DNA from: Collinsella aerofaciens
Lineage (GTDB): Bacteria; Actinomycetota; Coriobacteriia; Coriobacteriales; Coriobacteriaceae
DNA length: 64,000 bases
Assembly (NCBI RefSeq): GCF_002736145.1
Contig: NZ_CP024160.1
Location: 930,001 to 994,000, forward strand
Direction of reading: 5' to 3'
Shown piece after piece: positions 50,596-59,589 of the stretch. Under the pieces are notes generated by a model. It was not told the origin of the DNA. It worked only from the letters and a program-made list of their open reading frames with translations, and did no database searches. Each line of letters begins with the position of its first letter. Position 1 is the stretch's first letter. The position numbers were made by a program, and so were the translations under genes.

Positions 50596-53500
50596 CTACC
50601 GACGTTTGGTGAACACGAACACGCCGACGATGGCGAGACCGATGACGCCGGCGGCAACGCCAACAATGGCGAGCGGGTTGGTGCCAGTCTCCTGCTCGGA
50701 AGCACTAGAGGACTTCTTAGCAGTGGTCGTGGAAGCAGCACCCGTATCGGACTTGGAATCGGACTTCTTGTCGGACTTGTTGTCCTTCTTGTCAGACTTC
50801 TTGTCAGACTTCTTCTCGTCCTTCTTATCGGACTTATCGGTGTCCTTCTTGTCGGACTTGTTGTCCTTGGTCTCGGTCTTGGTCGACACCGTCGTCTTGG
50901 TCACCGGCTTCTGACCCGGGGCGATAGCGCCGCCGGCCTGCTGGCCCATAGAGCCGGAGCCGGAACCCGTGCCAGTGCCGGCGCCAGCGCCGGAACCGTT
51001 GCCAGCGCCACCGTTGCCACCATTAGTGCCAGAACCGCCATTGCCGTCAGGGTTAACGGCATTCTTGGTCCACTTGGCATACAGCGTCAGATCGGCCGTC
51101 ACCGGTGTACTGAAGTCATACGCCTGCGTGCAAGCCTCATCGGTGAACCAACCGCCGAAAGTGTAGCCATCGCGCGTCGGATCGGCCGGCTTGACCAGCT
51201 TGCCGTCGGCCGTAGCCACAAACTTAGTGTCGCAAGCAGACCCACCGTTGGAATTAAAGGCAACCGTCCAAGACTCAACAGCCCCGAGCTTGAACAGCGT
51301 GCCCGAATCATTGATGTAGTAGAGGTTGCCAGAAGCATCGGCAATGACCGGAGAGTCACAGTATTGGTAATGGCCAGCCGCATCATAAATGTGCGTCGCC
51401 TCTGCATCGCCGAGCGTATAGCGATACACACCACCACCAGCAGAGTAGTTGACGTAATCCTTGCTATCCGCGCTGTTAACGGTGAAGTACACATAGGTCT
51501 TGCCGCCCTGAACACTCACCAGCGGAGTAGCAGCAATACCGTTGAGACCAGCCGGCAGCGCCTTGCCGTCGGCAGCAGCGACCATCGTGGTCTTACCCGT
51601 CTTCAGGTTATAGAGAACCAGAGCAGAGCCAGTAGCCGTCTGTCCGCCGACAATCAGATTGTCACCAGACACCGCAGGGGCGCTCAGATTATTCGTAAGG
51701 CCCAGATCAACCGTCTTCTGTTCATTCAGCACGCCTTTCGCCGAAAGCGAAATCACATGGAGCTTTCCGTCGTGCGTCATCTGATAGAAGGTCGAACCAT
51801 TGGACGGATCGGCAATGCAATCGGCATTTGCGACAGCGCCGAGCTTTATGGTCGAAACGACATTGCCCGTCGTCTTATCAATGCACTTAAGCGTGCCCGC
51901 GCTCGTAGGAACAATGGTGTACTTATCCGTCAGCGCAGCGCCAGTCCAATAATAGCCCTCGGAAGGGTCAATGTTCTGCCAAGAGACTTCGCCCGTGGCA
52001 ATCTTGATACGCTTCAGGGAGCCGTTGCCGTAGGTCGCGTTGTAGTTCTCGTCATACGAAATATCGACCGTACCAACATAGACGTACTCGCCGTCCGAAA
52101 CCACGGTGCAGGAGCTCTGCGTCAAGTCCGTCAAACCAGGCGTCAGCCACTTGCAGATCAGCTTGTCCGCAGTAATCGCCTGGACCGCACCGCCGTTGAG
52201 CGGAACAATGATAAGGCCATTGGTATAGATCGGACGAGAGGTATAGCTCACCTTGGAGGCAAGCGGCGCAGAGGCAACCTTTTTGCCCGTGGACGAATCG
52301 ATCTTAATGAGCTCGTTCTCGGTCGCGATGTACACAAAACCGTTAGCAATGACAGGCTCGCTGCAGTTGGCATACTGCTGGCCAGACTCTGCCTTCCAAT
52401 CGAAGGCCCACTTAAGACCGGCGGCCTGCGCAGGCGTCTTGGCATCCGTTACGGTCGAACCGTTGCCACTGTTGCCGTAGCCGGCCCACTCGGCATCCCA
52501 ATCAGGAGTCGTCGCACTCGGGTCCACGACAATCTTGTCGGGATCGGGCGTGGCCGAATCGTCGGTGGTATAGGCAAGCGTAACCTTATCGCCGCTCTTG
52601 AGCGTAATCTGATTGGCACAGAGTAAGGAGGGCTCTCCATTGATATACAGGTGCCAATTTTTATTGGTCGCAGCATCCCAGACATACGGCTTGTGATCGA
52701 ACGGCGAAGTAATGGAATTCAGGAACCAATATGCACCGCTCTGGGAGGCGTTGTACTTAACGCCCTTCGCCTTCAGAACCGTCTCAATAAGGTCCTGGGC
52801 CGTAGAGCCTTCGGGCAGGGAAACATTGCTTGCCGAGCCCCAGCGAGTATTGTTGCCGTTGACATCGGGACCGATAACATCGACGGACCCAAGAACCTGA
52901 CCGGGGAGGGCATCGGCGTCAGCACCATACATAAAGGTGACGGCGTCGCCCTCTTGGAGTTCGTAGTTGCCGGCCCCGACCTGGGCGAACTTGCCATTTA
53001 CATAGAACTGCCAATAACTTTTGGTCGCAGGATCATACTCATAGGTCTTACCGTCAAGCGGCGAGGTAATGCCGCTGAGGTACCAACCCCAAGACTCTTC
53101 TTTAGCATCGAGGGTAAGACCAGTCTGCTCCAGCAAATCCTTAGCAGTGGAACCAGCCTTGAGACTCGTCTGGCCCGTCGAGGCCCAAACCTGCTGCTTG
53201 CCGTCCTTGTCCTTACCGAGGACCTGAACGGAAGCATGGACGGAATCAGAGGGCAACTGGTCGCCCCAGCCACCGTAGAACCACGTAACGGTATCGCCAG
53301 CATGAATGGTGACATTGTCTGCCGTGTAGTCGCTCGACTTGCCGTTGATGAACAGCTGCCAATAGGTCGAATAATCGAGCGGCGTACCCAGCTCAACGCC
53401 GTTGTACTTAAGGCTCAGAATGAAGGAGCCCGCAGCAACGGCGTCGATGTCATTCGCCTCGAGCGCGACCTTCGTAAGGTCAAGTGCGCTCGAGCCGGAC

Positions 53501-54471
53501 GTCACCACATACTGCGCGTTATCGACCCAAGTCTGAGTCTTGCCCTGGGCATCGCGACCAATGACGGTCACATTAGCGGCAACCTGGTCCTTAACGACAG
53601 GGGACGCGCTACCAGCCGTATAGGCAAACTCAATCTTCTGCCCCTGGGTGAGCTTGACGCTGCTCGCGCCAACCGAGGAAGACGCGCCATCGACGAACAG
53701 CTGCCAGAAGGCATAAGTCGTCGGATCGTAGGCAAGCGTGCGGCCATCGCTCGGGGATGTGATGCTTTTGAGGTAGAACCCGTATGCCGTGTTCGGATCG
53801 TAGTCCGCCTTGAAGCCCGTCTTCTCCTGCAGCTTAATAAAGGCATCCGCAGCCGTCGCGCCCTCGTCGAGCTTGAGCTGCGTAGGTGCCACCCAGGTCT
53901 GAGCCTTGCCGTCGGCATCGGTGCCGATAATCGAGAACGAGACCTCGACTTGCTTCTTGGCGACATCGCCGGTTTCTGTCGGGCTCTCCGTCTGGACGAC
54001 AGCCGCGGCGGCAGATCCTGCTTGGTCAGCGACTACCGTCGAAGACTGCTCACTCGCGGCAGGGTTCTCCCCCGTCGCCGAGCCTTCGTCGCCAGCTGCC
54101 GCCCCTGTTGTGGCGGCACTAGCTGCGGGCGCGCTCCCAGAATCTGAAACCTCGGCGCCGCTCTGCTCGGCGGCACCGCCCGCAAGCGCTGCGTCCTCAC
54201 TCGGCGTCGTAGCCTGAGCCACAGCCTCGGCAATGCCCTCGGCGCCCTCGGCCCACAGCTGAGCCGGCGTGGTGCCAAAGGCCATCGCGAAGGCCAGGAA
54301 TGCCACCAGGCCGCGCTTGGCTACACCGCGTGCAATCGCGCCACGGCGATGCAACGAGGCGCGCTCGCGCTCGTCCTCAAACATATCCATTTGTCCCCCA
54401 TTGTCTGTACTTGGAGCGTTGCCTTGAGGCTGCCCCACGTCATCGCGCATGTTGCGCTCGAGTTCCCCCAT
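50596..54471 (-). CDS. Large exported surface protein with four DUF4430 modules, beta-propeller and InlB repeat
   Basis: The 1291-aa product has a signal peptide (hydrophobic 54-71 ending TPAQLWAEG) and an Ala/Ser-rich spacer. Four successive DUF4430 modules follow (about 175-290, 297-402, 405-520, 520-635), each with a G-T-W or WAS-type strand, ITSP.DG, FW/YWQ/HL..NG and a final aromatic FAYT/FMYG/LAYT. Then a PQQ-type beta-propeller of repeated VYIAT/VYVGT and GKxxV strands (about 690-1065) and an InlB-type repeat (FNSNGG ... DGYTFGGWF ... LYAKW, 1070-1135). A Gly- then Lys/Asp/Ser-rich spacer leads to a C-terminal helix with KRR. The sequence before that helix is QETGTNP, similar to a sortase site but without LP. 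ATG 54471 follows GGAAGGGGG. Preceded by a cobalamin riboswitch. Confidence 0.85.
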   Translation of the reverse strand: MGELERNMRDDVGQPQGNAPSTDNGGQMDMFEDERERASLHRRGAIARGVAKRGLVAFLAFAMAFGTTPAQLWAEGAEGIAEAVAQATTPSEDAALAGGAAEQSGAEVSDSGSAPAASAATTGAAAGDEGSATGENPAASEQSSTVVADQAGSAAAAVVQTESPTETGDVAKKQVEVSFSIIGTDADGKAQTWVAPTQLKLDEGATAADAFIKLQEKTGFKADYDPNTAYGFYLKSITSPSDGRTLAYDPTTYAFWQLFVDGASSSVGASSVKLTQGQKIEFAYTAGSASPVVKDQVAANVTVIGRDAQGKTQTWVDNAQYVVTSGSSALDLTKVALEANDIDAVAAGSFILSLKYNGVELGTPLDYSTYWQLFINGKSSDYTADNVTIHAGDTVTWFYGGWGDQLPSDSVHASVQVLGKDKDGKQQVWASTGQTSLKAGSTAKDLLEQTGLTLDAKEESWGWYLSGITSPLDGKTYEYDPATKSYWQFYVNGKFAQVGAGNYELQEGDAVTFMYGADADALPGQVLGSVDVIGPDVNGNNTRWGSASNVSLPEGSTAQDLIETVLKAKGVKYNASQSGAYWFLNSITSPFDHKPYVWDAATNKNWHLYINGEPSLLCANQITLKSGDKVTLAYTTDDSATPDPDKIVVDPSATTPDWDAEWAGYGNSGNGSTVTDAKTPAQAAGLKWAFDWKAESGQQYANCSEPVIANGFVYIATENELIKIDSSTGKKVASAPLASKVSYTSRPIYTNGLIIVPLNGGAVQAITADKLICKWLTPGLTDLTQSSCTVVSDGEYVYVGTVDISYDENYNATYGNGSLKRIKIATGEVSWQNIDPSEGYYWTGAALTDKYTIVPTSAGTLKCIDKTTGNVVSTIKLGAVANADCIADPSNGSTFYQMTHDGKLHVISLSAKGVLNEQKTVDLGLTNNLSAPAVSGDNLIVGGQTATGSALVLYNLKTGKTTMVAAADGKALPAGLNGIAATPLVSVQGGKTYVYFTVNSADSKDYVNYSAGGGVYRYTLGDAEATHIYDAAGHYQYCDSPVIADASGNLYYINDSGTLFKLGAVESWTVAFNSNGGSACDTKFVATADGKLVKPADPTRDGYTFGGWFTDEACTQAYDFSTPVTADLTLYAKWTKNAVNPDGNGGSGTNGGNGGAGNGSGAGAGTGTGSGSGSMGQQAGGAIAPGQKPVTKTTVSTKTETKDNKSDKKDTDKSDKKDEKKSDKKSDKKDNKSDKKSDSKSDTGAASTTTAKKSSSASEQETGTNPLAIVGVAAGVIGLAIVGVFVFTKRR

Positions 54472-54529
54472 CGGGGTCCCCCTTCCCTCCAGAGCCCTAT
54501 GCACACCGGCGGCATACGCCGCAGCCGCA

Positions 54530-54725
54530 TACAAGATGGGAGGCGATCCGACTTAACCTTAACGACTCGGGCACGTCGTCCGATCTGCGACGCGAACATC
54601 CCGAGCCAAGAGGAATTACGGTTACTGGTACAGCCGGGGACTTGCACCCCGATTCTCCCAAACGCGCAGGAAAACCGCGCATTCGTGCGTCTCCACACCA
54701 CCATCTAGGCCATCGATTGTTACCG
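54530..54725 (-). promoter_or_regulatory. Cobalamin (B12) riboswitch
   Basis: On the minus strand the core reads GGGAGAATCGGGGTGCAAGTC, then CCGGCTGTACC, CAGTAACCGTAA, the pattern of the conserved cobalamin-aptamer core. At the 3' side AGTCGGATCGCCTCCC stands in the place of the usual AGYCAGGA-UACCUGCC. The flanking stems (AATGCGCG/CGCGTTT-type pair at 54663-54683) fit. It lies between the ubiB terminator and the large surface protein, so B12 should repress the surface genes. Edges are approximate. Confidence 0.88.
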
Positions 54726-54741
54726 TCGATATGGTAGCACG

Positions 54742-54770
54742 CAAAAGGGCCTCGCACGCAGGCGAAGCCC
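54742..54770 (-). terminator. Terminator of the UbiB-phasin operon
   Basis: GGGCCTCGC at 54747-54755 pairs with GCGAAGCCC at 54762-54770 (one G-U); minus-strand tail TTTTGCG. Confidence 0.75.
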
Positions 54771-54821
54771 AAGGTAAAAGCTATTGTTTGCGATAGGAAA
54801 ATGCGGTGACGGTCGCAGCCT

Positions 54822-56585
54822 CTAGTGCTTGCCGCCGTGGCTGTTGAGCCAGATATTGCGGCCCAGCATAAGCGCCAGCACCAGCGCGCTCACGTAGCCC
54901 ATAAAGCCAATGACCGGGATACCAAACACAACCGGCTCGATGCGCGCGTAGTACACCACCGACGAACCGATAAACAGACCGGCGATCACAATTGCCATCG
55001 ACATGCGGTCGATAATTCCGCCCAGCTGTCGCAGCGCCTTATCGCTGCTCATGATCTGCGTGTTCACCTTAAGCTGGCCGCGCGTGAGCATACGCGAAGC
55101 CAAGCCCAGATACTCGGCTGCCTCGAGCGAGCCTTTTGCCGCGCGATAGCTGCTCGCGGCAAGATCGTGTCCCATGTCGCGCACGCGCGCATAGGTGCTT
55201 TTCTCGTTTTTGATGTGCGTCTGGATGATCTGGATCATGTTGACGTTGGGCATATACTCAGTCAGCAAACCCTCAAGCGTCACCATGCCGCGCGCGAACA
55301 TCGTCACCACGCTCGGCAGCTCAACGTCATTCTTACGCGCGAGGTTTAACAGCGAGGTCAAAAACTCGCCGATATCCAGATCCTTCAGGTCAAGGCCCGC
55401 AAAGTCAGCCACGATAAAGTCAAGATCGGACAAAAAGGCCGAATGATCGAGCTCGGCCGAATCGCCACGCGTCACGGCGAAGCGCATGAGCGAATCCTTG
55501 AGCTTGGGCACGTCGCCCTCGGCCACGGCGAAAATCATGTCCTTAACGATACCGCGATCGTGACTCGACATGCGTCCGACCATGCCCAAGTCGATAAAGT
55601 AAACGATGCCGTCCTTGAGAATAATGTTTCCCGCATGCGGGTCGGCATGGAAAAAGCCGTCATCGAGCACCTGCGTCGAATAGTCCTCGACGATTGCGGC
55701 ACCGATCTTTTCCAAGTCATAGCCCTCGGCCACCAAGCGTTCAGGATCGGCGATCGAAATGCCGTCGACGTAGTCCATAACCACCACGTGCTCGGTGCAC
55801 AGGTCCAGATAGGATTTAGGGCACGTCACGCCATGAACGCTCTTATGGAACTCGTAGAAGTCGTTGAGGTTTTTGGCCTCGGCCAAAAAGTTGGTCTCCT
55901 CGCGAAACGAGGTCCACAACTCCTCGACTACGCCGTGCAGGTCAACGAATTGATCAGTGTTGACGAACTTGGAAACGATACGCACCACCGAGCGGATGAT
56001 ATCGATGTCCTGTGCCATAACCTGCTGCGCACCGGGGCGCTGCACCTTGACGGCCACGTCCTCGCCCGTCACCAGACGAGCGCGGTGCACCTGCGCGAGC
56101 GATGCGCTACCAAGCGGATTGGGGTCGATCGCATCGAACATCTCCCCCAGGCGCAGGCCGTATTCTTCTTCCAGACAACTGAGTACGACCTCGTACGGCA
56201 CCGGCTCCACGTCGGACCGCAGACGACGCAGCTCGTCGCAAAAGCGTTGCGGCAGAATCTCGGACCGGTTGGCCAGAATCTGCCCCATCTTGACGAACAT
56301 GGGGCCGAGTTCCTCGAGCAGGCGGCGCAAACGAACCGGCGTGAGGTTATCCCACACGCGGTACTTTTTGACCAGGCGAACAATCTGCCCGATGCGTTCG
56401 CGACGACCCGCCGGCGTGAGCTGGTATTCCTCGTCCGGCGCCATCGCGTCGGGCTCCTCTGGCACCATATCGACAGCGCGCGGCTTCTTGCGAGCGCCCG
56501 AGACGGCGGCATCGACCTCATCGACAACCGCCGCCTCGTCACCCAAGGGATCTAGATTGTTGTAATCGGTGGTGGAATCTGCCAT
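54822..56585 (-). CDS. AarF/UbiB (ABC1) family atypical kinase
   Basis: Protein-kinase-like ATPase of 587 aa. It has LLEELGPMFVKMGQILANRSEILP (KxGQ motif), the Ala-rich nucleotide loop GSASLAQVHRA, the VAVKVQRPG lysine, EETNFLAEAKNL, DGFFHADPHAGNIIL (catalytic loop) and FIDLGMVG (Mg site). Two C-terminal helices (about 530-585) anchor it in the membrane. An acidic Asp-rich N-terminal 80 residues is extra. In other bacteria UbiB aids ubiquinone or lipid handling; an anaerobe of this group is not expected to make ubiquinone, so the role here is unknown. 8 bases after the phasin-like gene. Confidence 0.9.
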   Translation of the reverse strand: MADSTTDYNNLDPLGDEAAVVDEVDAAVSGARKKPRAVDMVPEEPDAMAPDEEYQLTPAGRRERIGQIVRLVKKYRVWDNLTPVRLRRLLEELGPMFVKMGQILANRSEILPQRFCDELRRLRSDVEPVPYEVVLSCLEEEYGLRLGEMFDAIDPNPLGSASLAQVHRARLVTGEDVAVKVQRPGAQQVMAQDIDIIRSVVRIVSKFVNTDQFVDLHGVVEELWTSFREETNFLAEAKNLNDFYEFHKSVHGVTCPKSYLDLCTEHVVVMDYVDGISIADPERLVAEGYDLEKIGAAIVEDYSTQVLDDGFFHADPHAGNIILKDGIVYFIDLGMVGRMSSHDRGIVKDMIFAVAEGDVPKLKDSLMRFAVTRGDSAELDHSAFLSDLDFIVADFAGLDLKDLDIGEFLTSLLNLARKNDVELPSVVTMFARGMVTLEGLLTEYMPNVNMIQIIQTHIKNEKSTYARVRDMGHDLAASSYRAAKGSLEAAEYLGLASRMLTRGQLKVNTQIMSSDKALRQLGGIIDRMSMAIVIAGLFIGSSVVYYARIEPVVFGIPVIGFMGYVSALVLALMLGRNIWLNSHGGKH

Positions 56586-56593
56586 CTGCGCTG

Positions 56594-57010
56594 CTACTCG
56601 GCCTCTTCGGTATCCTTCGCATCGTCGGGCTCAACGGACTCGACGGGCACCGAGGTCACGTTGTCCTCGACCGAATCGACGATGTCGCGCACATGGGCCA
56701 GGAAGGCCGTGCGCTCGGGGGCGGTCATGACGCGGACGCGAGCCAGAATGAGCTCGTCGAGCACGCGCTGAGCCGCGGTCTCGCCCTGCGTGCCCAGACG
56801 CTCGGTCAGGTCGGAGATGGTGCCACCGGCTTGCTCGAACATGTCGGACACGCTGCGGGCGATATCGGGGGCGCCTGCGTCCTTGCGCACCTGCTCACCC
56901 TTGGTATTGAGGTCGTCGAGGACCTTCTTGCTACCCTCGACGGCAACAGCGGCGGCGCCGAAGCCCACGTTGATGGCGCCGTTAACAAGCTGATCGAGTT
57001 TCATAACCAT
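56594..57010 (-). CDS. Phasin-like / coiled-coil protein
   Basis: The 138-aa product MKLDQLVNGAINVGFGAAAVAVEGSKKVLDDL... is helical throughout, with a short apolar N-terminal stretch and later acidic tail, like phasin or PhaF-type proteins that often pair with UbiB genes. Ends in EDNVTSVPVESVEPDDAKD. ATG 57010 (MVMKL) follows GGAG 6 bases upstream; the TTG at 57022 is rejected. Directly upstream of ubiB by 8 bases. No polyhydroxyalkanoate genes are in the window, so the link to storage granules is doubtful. Confidence 0.7.
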   Translation of the reverse strand: MVMKLDQLVNGAINVGFGAAAVAVEGSKKVLDDLNTKGEQVRKDAGAPDIARSVSDMFEQAGGTISDLTERLGTQGETAAQRVLDELILARVRVMTAPERTAFLAHVRDIVDSVEDNVTSVPVESVEPDDAKDTEEAE

Positions 57011-57109
57011 GGTTGTCTCCAATCACAAACAACTGCATTGGCGTTCTTGTACCCAAGATTGAGCGAAAGCGACAAAGCGTTTTAGCGCTATTCAACCGAT
57101 AGGGAATCC

Positions 57110-58633
57110 CTACCTCACGTTATCGTTCATTGCGAAGGAGTTCTTCATGGCGCAGCTCGTGGTGTAGAGCACCTTGCCCAGTAGAGCATCGGTCTCCACG
57201 CGAACACGCTCGGCAAAGGCCTCATTGGCGCGTGCAAGCTCGGCAGGTACCTCGGCCTCGGGCAGAGCGGCTACGGCAGCATCGACGTCATGGATCTGCT
57301 TGTGGCCCATGCCACCGACCTTCTCCTGATAATCCTCGACCGCGCGACCGCACTCATGGAAACGGACGTCGGCCAGGGCGCCGATCAGGCGGTTGGCCCA
57401 GTAGAAGTTTTCGGACGTTACGCGAGCCTGCGTGTCGGCATAGTACTCGGGCATGGTCTCGACGTTGGCGTACAGCGGAACCAGCGCGTTAAACGAGTTG
57501 GAGCCAAAGGCCATCCACTGCACGGCGCGGTAGGCCGGCTGCGCATAGGGACGCAGCTGCAGTACGGCGAGTTGGCTGTTGCGGTTGATCCCGATGGGAC
57601 GATAGGCGCCGCGTGTGGCGGGCGTACCCTTGCTGCCGTAGCAGTCGTACTCCGTGCCCTGGTAGTGGCTCGAAAGCACGTACTTGATGTCCTCGATGGT
57701 CACCTTGCGCTCGGGCACGCGGCTCCAGGGAATATCGTCGCTCTCGGGCGTGTAGTCGGCGTCGAGGCCGTCCCACACATCGCTGGGGTTGAGGCAGCGC
57801 TGCATGTACCACGCGCGCGGCGTGTTGTAGACATGGTCGCTGTCGCTGTGCGAGCCAAAGGCCTCGCGCGGGTTGAAGACCGCAGCCGGGCCGTCGCCCT
57901 CAACGCCCAGCGTCAGGTCCAGATGCCACTCGGCCATCCAGGCGCGCAGGTCGGCGGAGCACATGTGGTCGGCTTGGGCGCCCTCGGCGTCATCCAGGTC
58001 AAAGCTGTCGATACCCAGCTGGTTGGGCATGGTCACATAGGCGTCATCGGGCACGCGCTTGGCGATCCAGTGGTGGCCGCCGATGGTCTCGAGCCACCAG
58101 ATCTCGTCCACGTCGCTAAAGGCGATGCCGTTGTTCTCGTAGGTGCCATAGCGCTCGAGCAGGTCACCCAGGATGCGTACGCCGTCGCGGGCGGATTTGG
58201 CATATGGCAGCACCAGGGTCACCATGTCCTCCTCGCCCAGACCGCCGGGCTGCGCCGGAACATAGCCGTCCTCGCCCTCGTTGCCCTTGGCGGGCACGTA
58301 GTCGACGAGCGGGTCGGCGCCGCGAACGCGCTCGTTGGTGGTGAGCGTCTCGGTTGCGGACATGCCCACATTGAGCTCGTTGAAACCGGCCTCGGCCCAG
58401 ATGCCGTGGCCCGGAACAACATCGGGGACGCTCGTGTAGCGCATGGGGTTATCGGGCAGTTCAACGGTCAGGTGACTCAGGATGCTCGTGTAGACGCGCG
58501 GCTGCTCGTCGGGATGCACCACGCGCATGCGCTTGGGCTCAAACACCCCGTTGGACGAGTCCTCGTTGCGGGCAACCAACGTCGACCCGTCGTAGCTCGC
58601 GTTCTTACCAACCAAAATCGTTGTGCACGGCAT
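57110..58633 (-). CDS. C69-family dipeptidase (PepD)
   Basis: Ntn-hydrolase of 507 aa that splits dipeptides. The start PCTTILVGKNASYDGSTLVARNED puts the nucleophilic Cys at residue 3, as in PepD/PepDA enzymes where a short propeptide is removed. Further family parts: WAEAGFNELNVGMSATET, IWWLETIGGHHWIAKRVPDDAYVTMPNQ, and DVRFHECGRAV. ATG 58633 follows AAGGAGG at 6 bases. No signal peptide. Single-gene unit between the phasin-like gene and folD. Confidence 0.93.
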   Translation of the reverse strand: MPCTTILVGKNASYDGSTLVARNEDSSNGVFEPKRMRVVHPDEQPRVYTSILSHLTVELPDNPMRYTSVPDVVPGHGIWAEAGFNELNVGMSATETLTTNERVRGADPLVDYVPAKGNEGEDGYVPAQPGGLGEEDMVTLVLPYAKSARDGVRILGDLLERYGTYENNGIAFSDVDEIWWLETIGGHHWIAKRVPDDAYVTMPNQLGIDSFDLDDAEGAQADHMCSADLRAWMAEWHLDLTLGVEGDGPAAVFNPREAFGSHSDSDHVYNTPRAWYMQRCLNPSDVWDGLDADYTPESDDIPWSRVPERKVTIEDIKYVLSSHYQGTEYDCYGSKGTPATRGAYRPIGINRNSQLAVLQLRPYAQPAYRAVQWMAFGSNSFNALVPLYANVETMPEYYADTQARVTSENFYWANRLIGALADVRFHECGRAVEDYQEKVGGMGHKQIHDVDAAVAALPEAEVPAELARANEAFAERVRVETDALLGKVLYTTSCAMKNSFAMNDNVR

Positions 58634-58732
58634 GCGCATCCTCCTTGGGCGAAGAAATCAAACGATAACAGTGTATCGCTTCGGCGCAGAAAGGGCGAAA
58701 CCACGGCCTCGGCAGCTCTTGTGGTCAAAAAC

Positions 58733-59587
58733 CTATTTTGATGCGCGCTCGGCCGCCTCGATCACGTGTTTGGCGAGGATCGCCGTCGTCACAGCGCCCA
58801 CGCCGCCCGGCACGGGCGTGATGGCGTTAACAACCGGCTCCGCGGCATCATAATCGACGTCCCCGACCAGCTTGCCAGCGGCCTCGTCCCAATTAATGCC
58901 AACATCGATGATCGTCTGGCCCTCGCGAACCGCATCCACGCCAATCGTACGCGCGCGTCCAACGGCGGCAACCACAATGTCGGCAGCACGGCACTCGGCA
59001 GCAAGGTCGCGCGTATGCGTATGGCACGTCGTCACGGTCGCATTGCGCGCCGTAAGCATGGCGGCAACAGGACGCCCGATCACCAGCGAGCGCCCGACCA
59101 CAGCAACCTTAGCTCCATCCAGCTCAACGCCGTAATGATCCAGCAGCGCCAACACGGCTTCGGCTGTGCAGGGGGCAAAACCCTCGCCGCGCCCCGAAAG
59201 CGTGGTGAGCAGCGAAACCGGCGTCATGGAGTCAACGTCCTTGGCAGGATCGAGTGCCGCGGCAACCGCGTCCTCGTCAAGGCCGGCGGGCAGCGGGCGG
59301 AACATCAGGCAGCCATGAACAGACGAATCGGTATTGATGTCCTCGATGGCCGCCAACAGCTCGTCCTGCGAAACATCGGCGGGAAGCAAAACGCGGCGAG
59401 CTTCAATGCCAACCTTCTCGCAGCGCTTGAGCGCACCGCGCTCGTAGGATAGGTCGTCCTCGCGTTCACCCACACGCACGATAGCCAACGTCGGAACAAC
59501 GCCCCGCTCGCGCAGGACTGCGCAGCGAGCAGCAAGTTCCTCAGTCAAAGCGCGAGCAACGGGAGCACCCTTCAGCAGTTCAGCCAT
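58733..59587 (-). CDS. folD: Bifunctional methylene-THF dehydrogenase/methenyl-THF cyclohydrolase FolD
   Basis: Interconverts 5,10-methylene-, methenyl- and 10-formyl-tetrahydrofolate. The 284-aa product has SYERGALKRCEKVGIEAR (YxxxK catalytic), GCLMFRPLPAGLDEDAV with the folate contact, KVAVVGRSLVIGRPVAAML and PVPGGVGAVTTAILAKH. ATG 59587 lies two bases past the fchA stop, so both are coupled. Together with FchA it provides one-carbon units for purines, formyl-Met and glycine/serine exchange. AGAGAGGA precedes the start. Confidence 0.95.
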   Translation of the reverse strand: MAELLKGAPVARALTEELAARCAVLRERGVVPTLAIVRVGEREDDLSYERGALKRCEKVGIEARRVLLPADVSQDELLAAIEDINTDSSVHGCLMFRPLPAGLDEDAVAAALDPAKDVDSMTPVSLLTTLSGRGEGFAPCTAEAVLALLDHYGVELDGAKVAVVGRSLVIGRPVAAMLTARNATVTTCHTHTRDLAAECRAADIVVAAVGRARTIGVDAVREGQTIIDVGINWDEAAGKLVGDVDYDAAEPVVNAITPVPGGVGAVTTAILAKHVIEAAERASK

Positions 59588-59589
59588 GG

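Noticed and set aside
50407-52626. 739-codon open frame on the plus strand inside the surface-protein gene
   Set aside because: Mirror of the repetitive coding sequence; Arg/Val/Gly/Leu-rich and overlaps two real genes in reverse.
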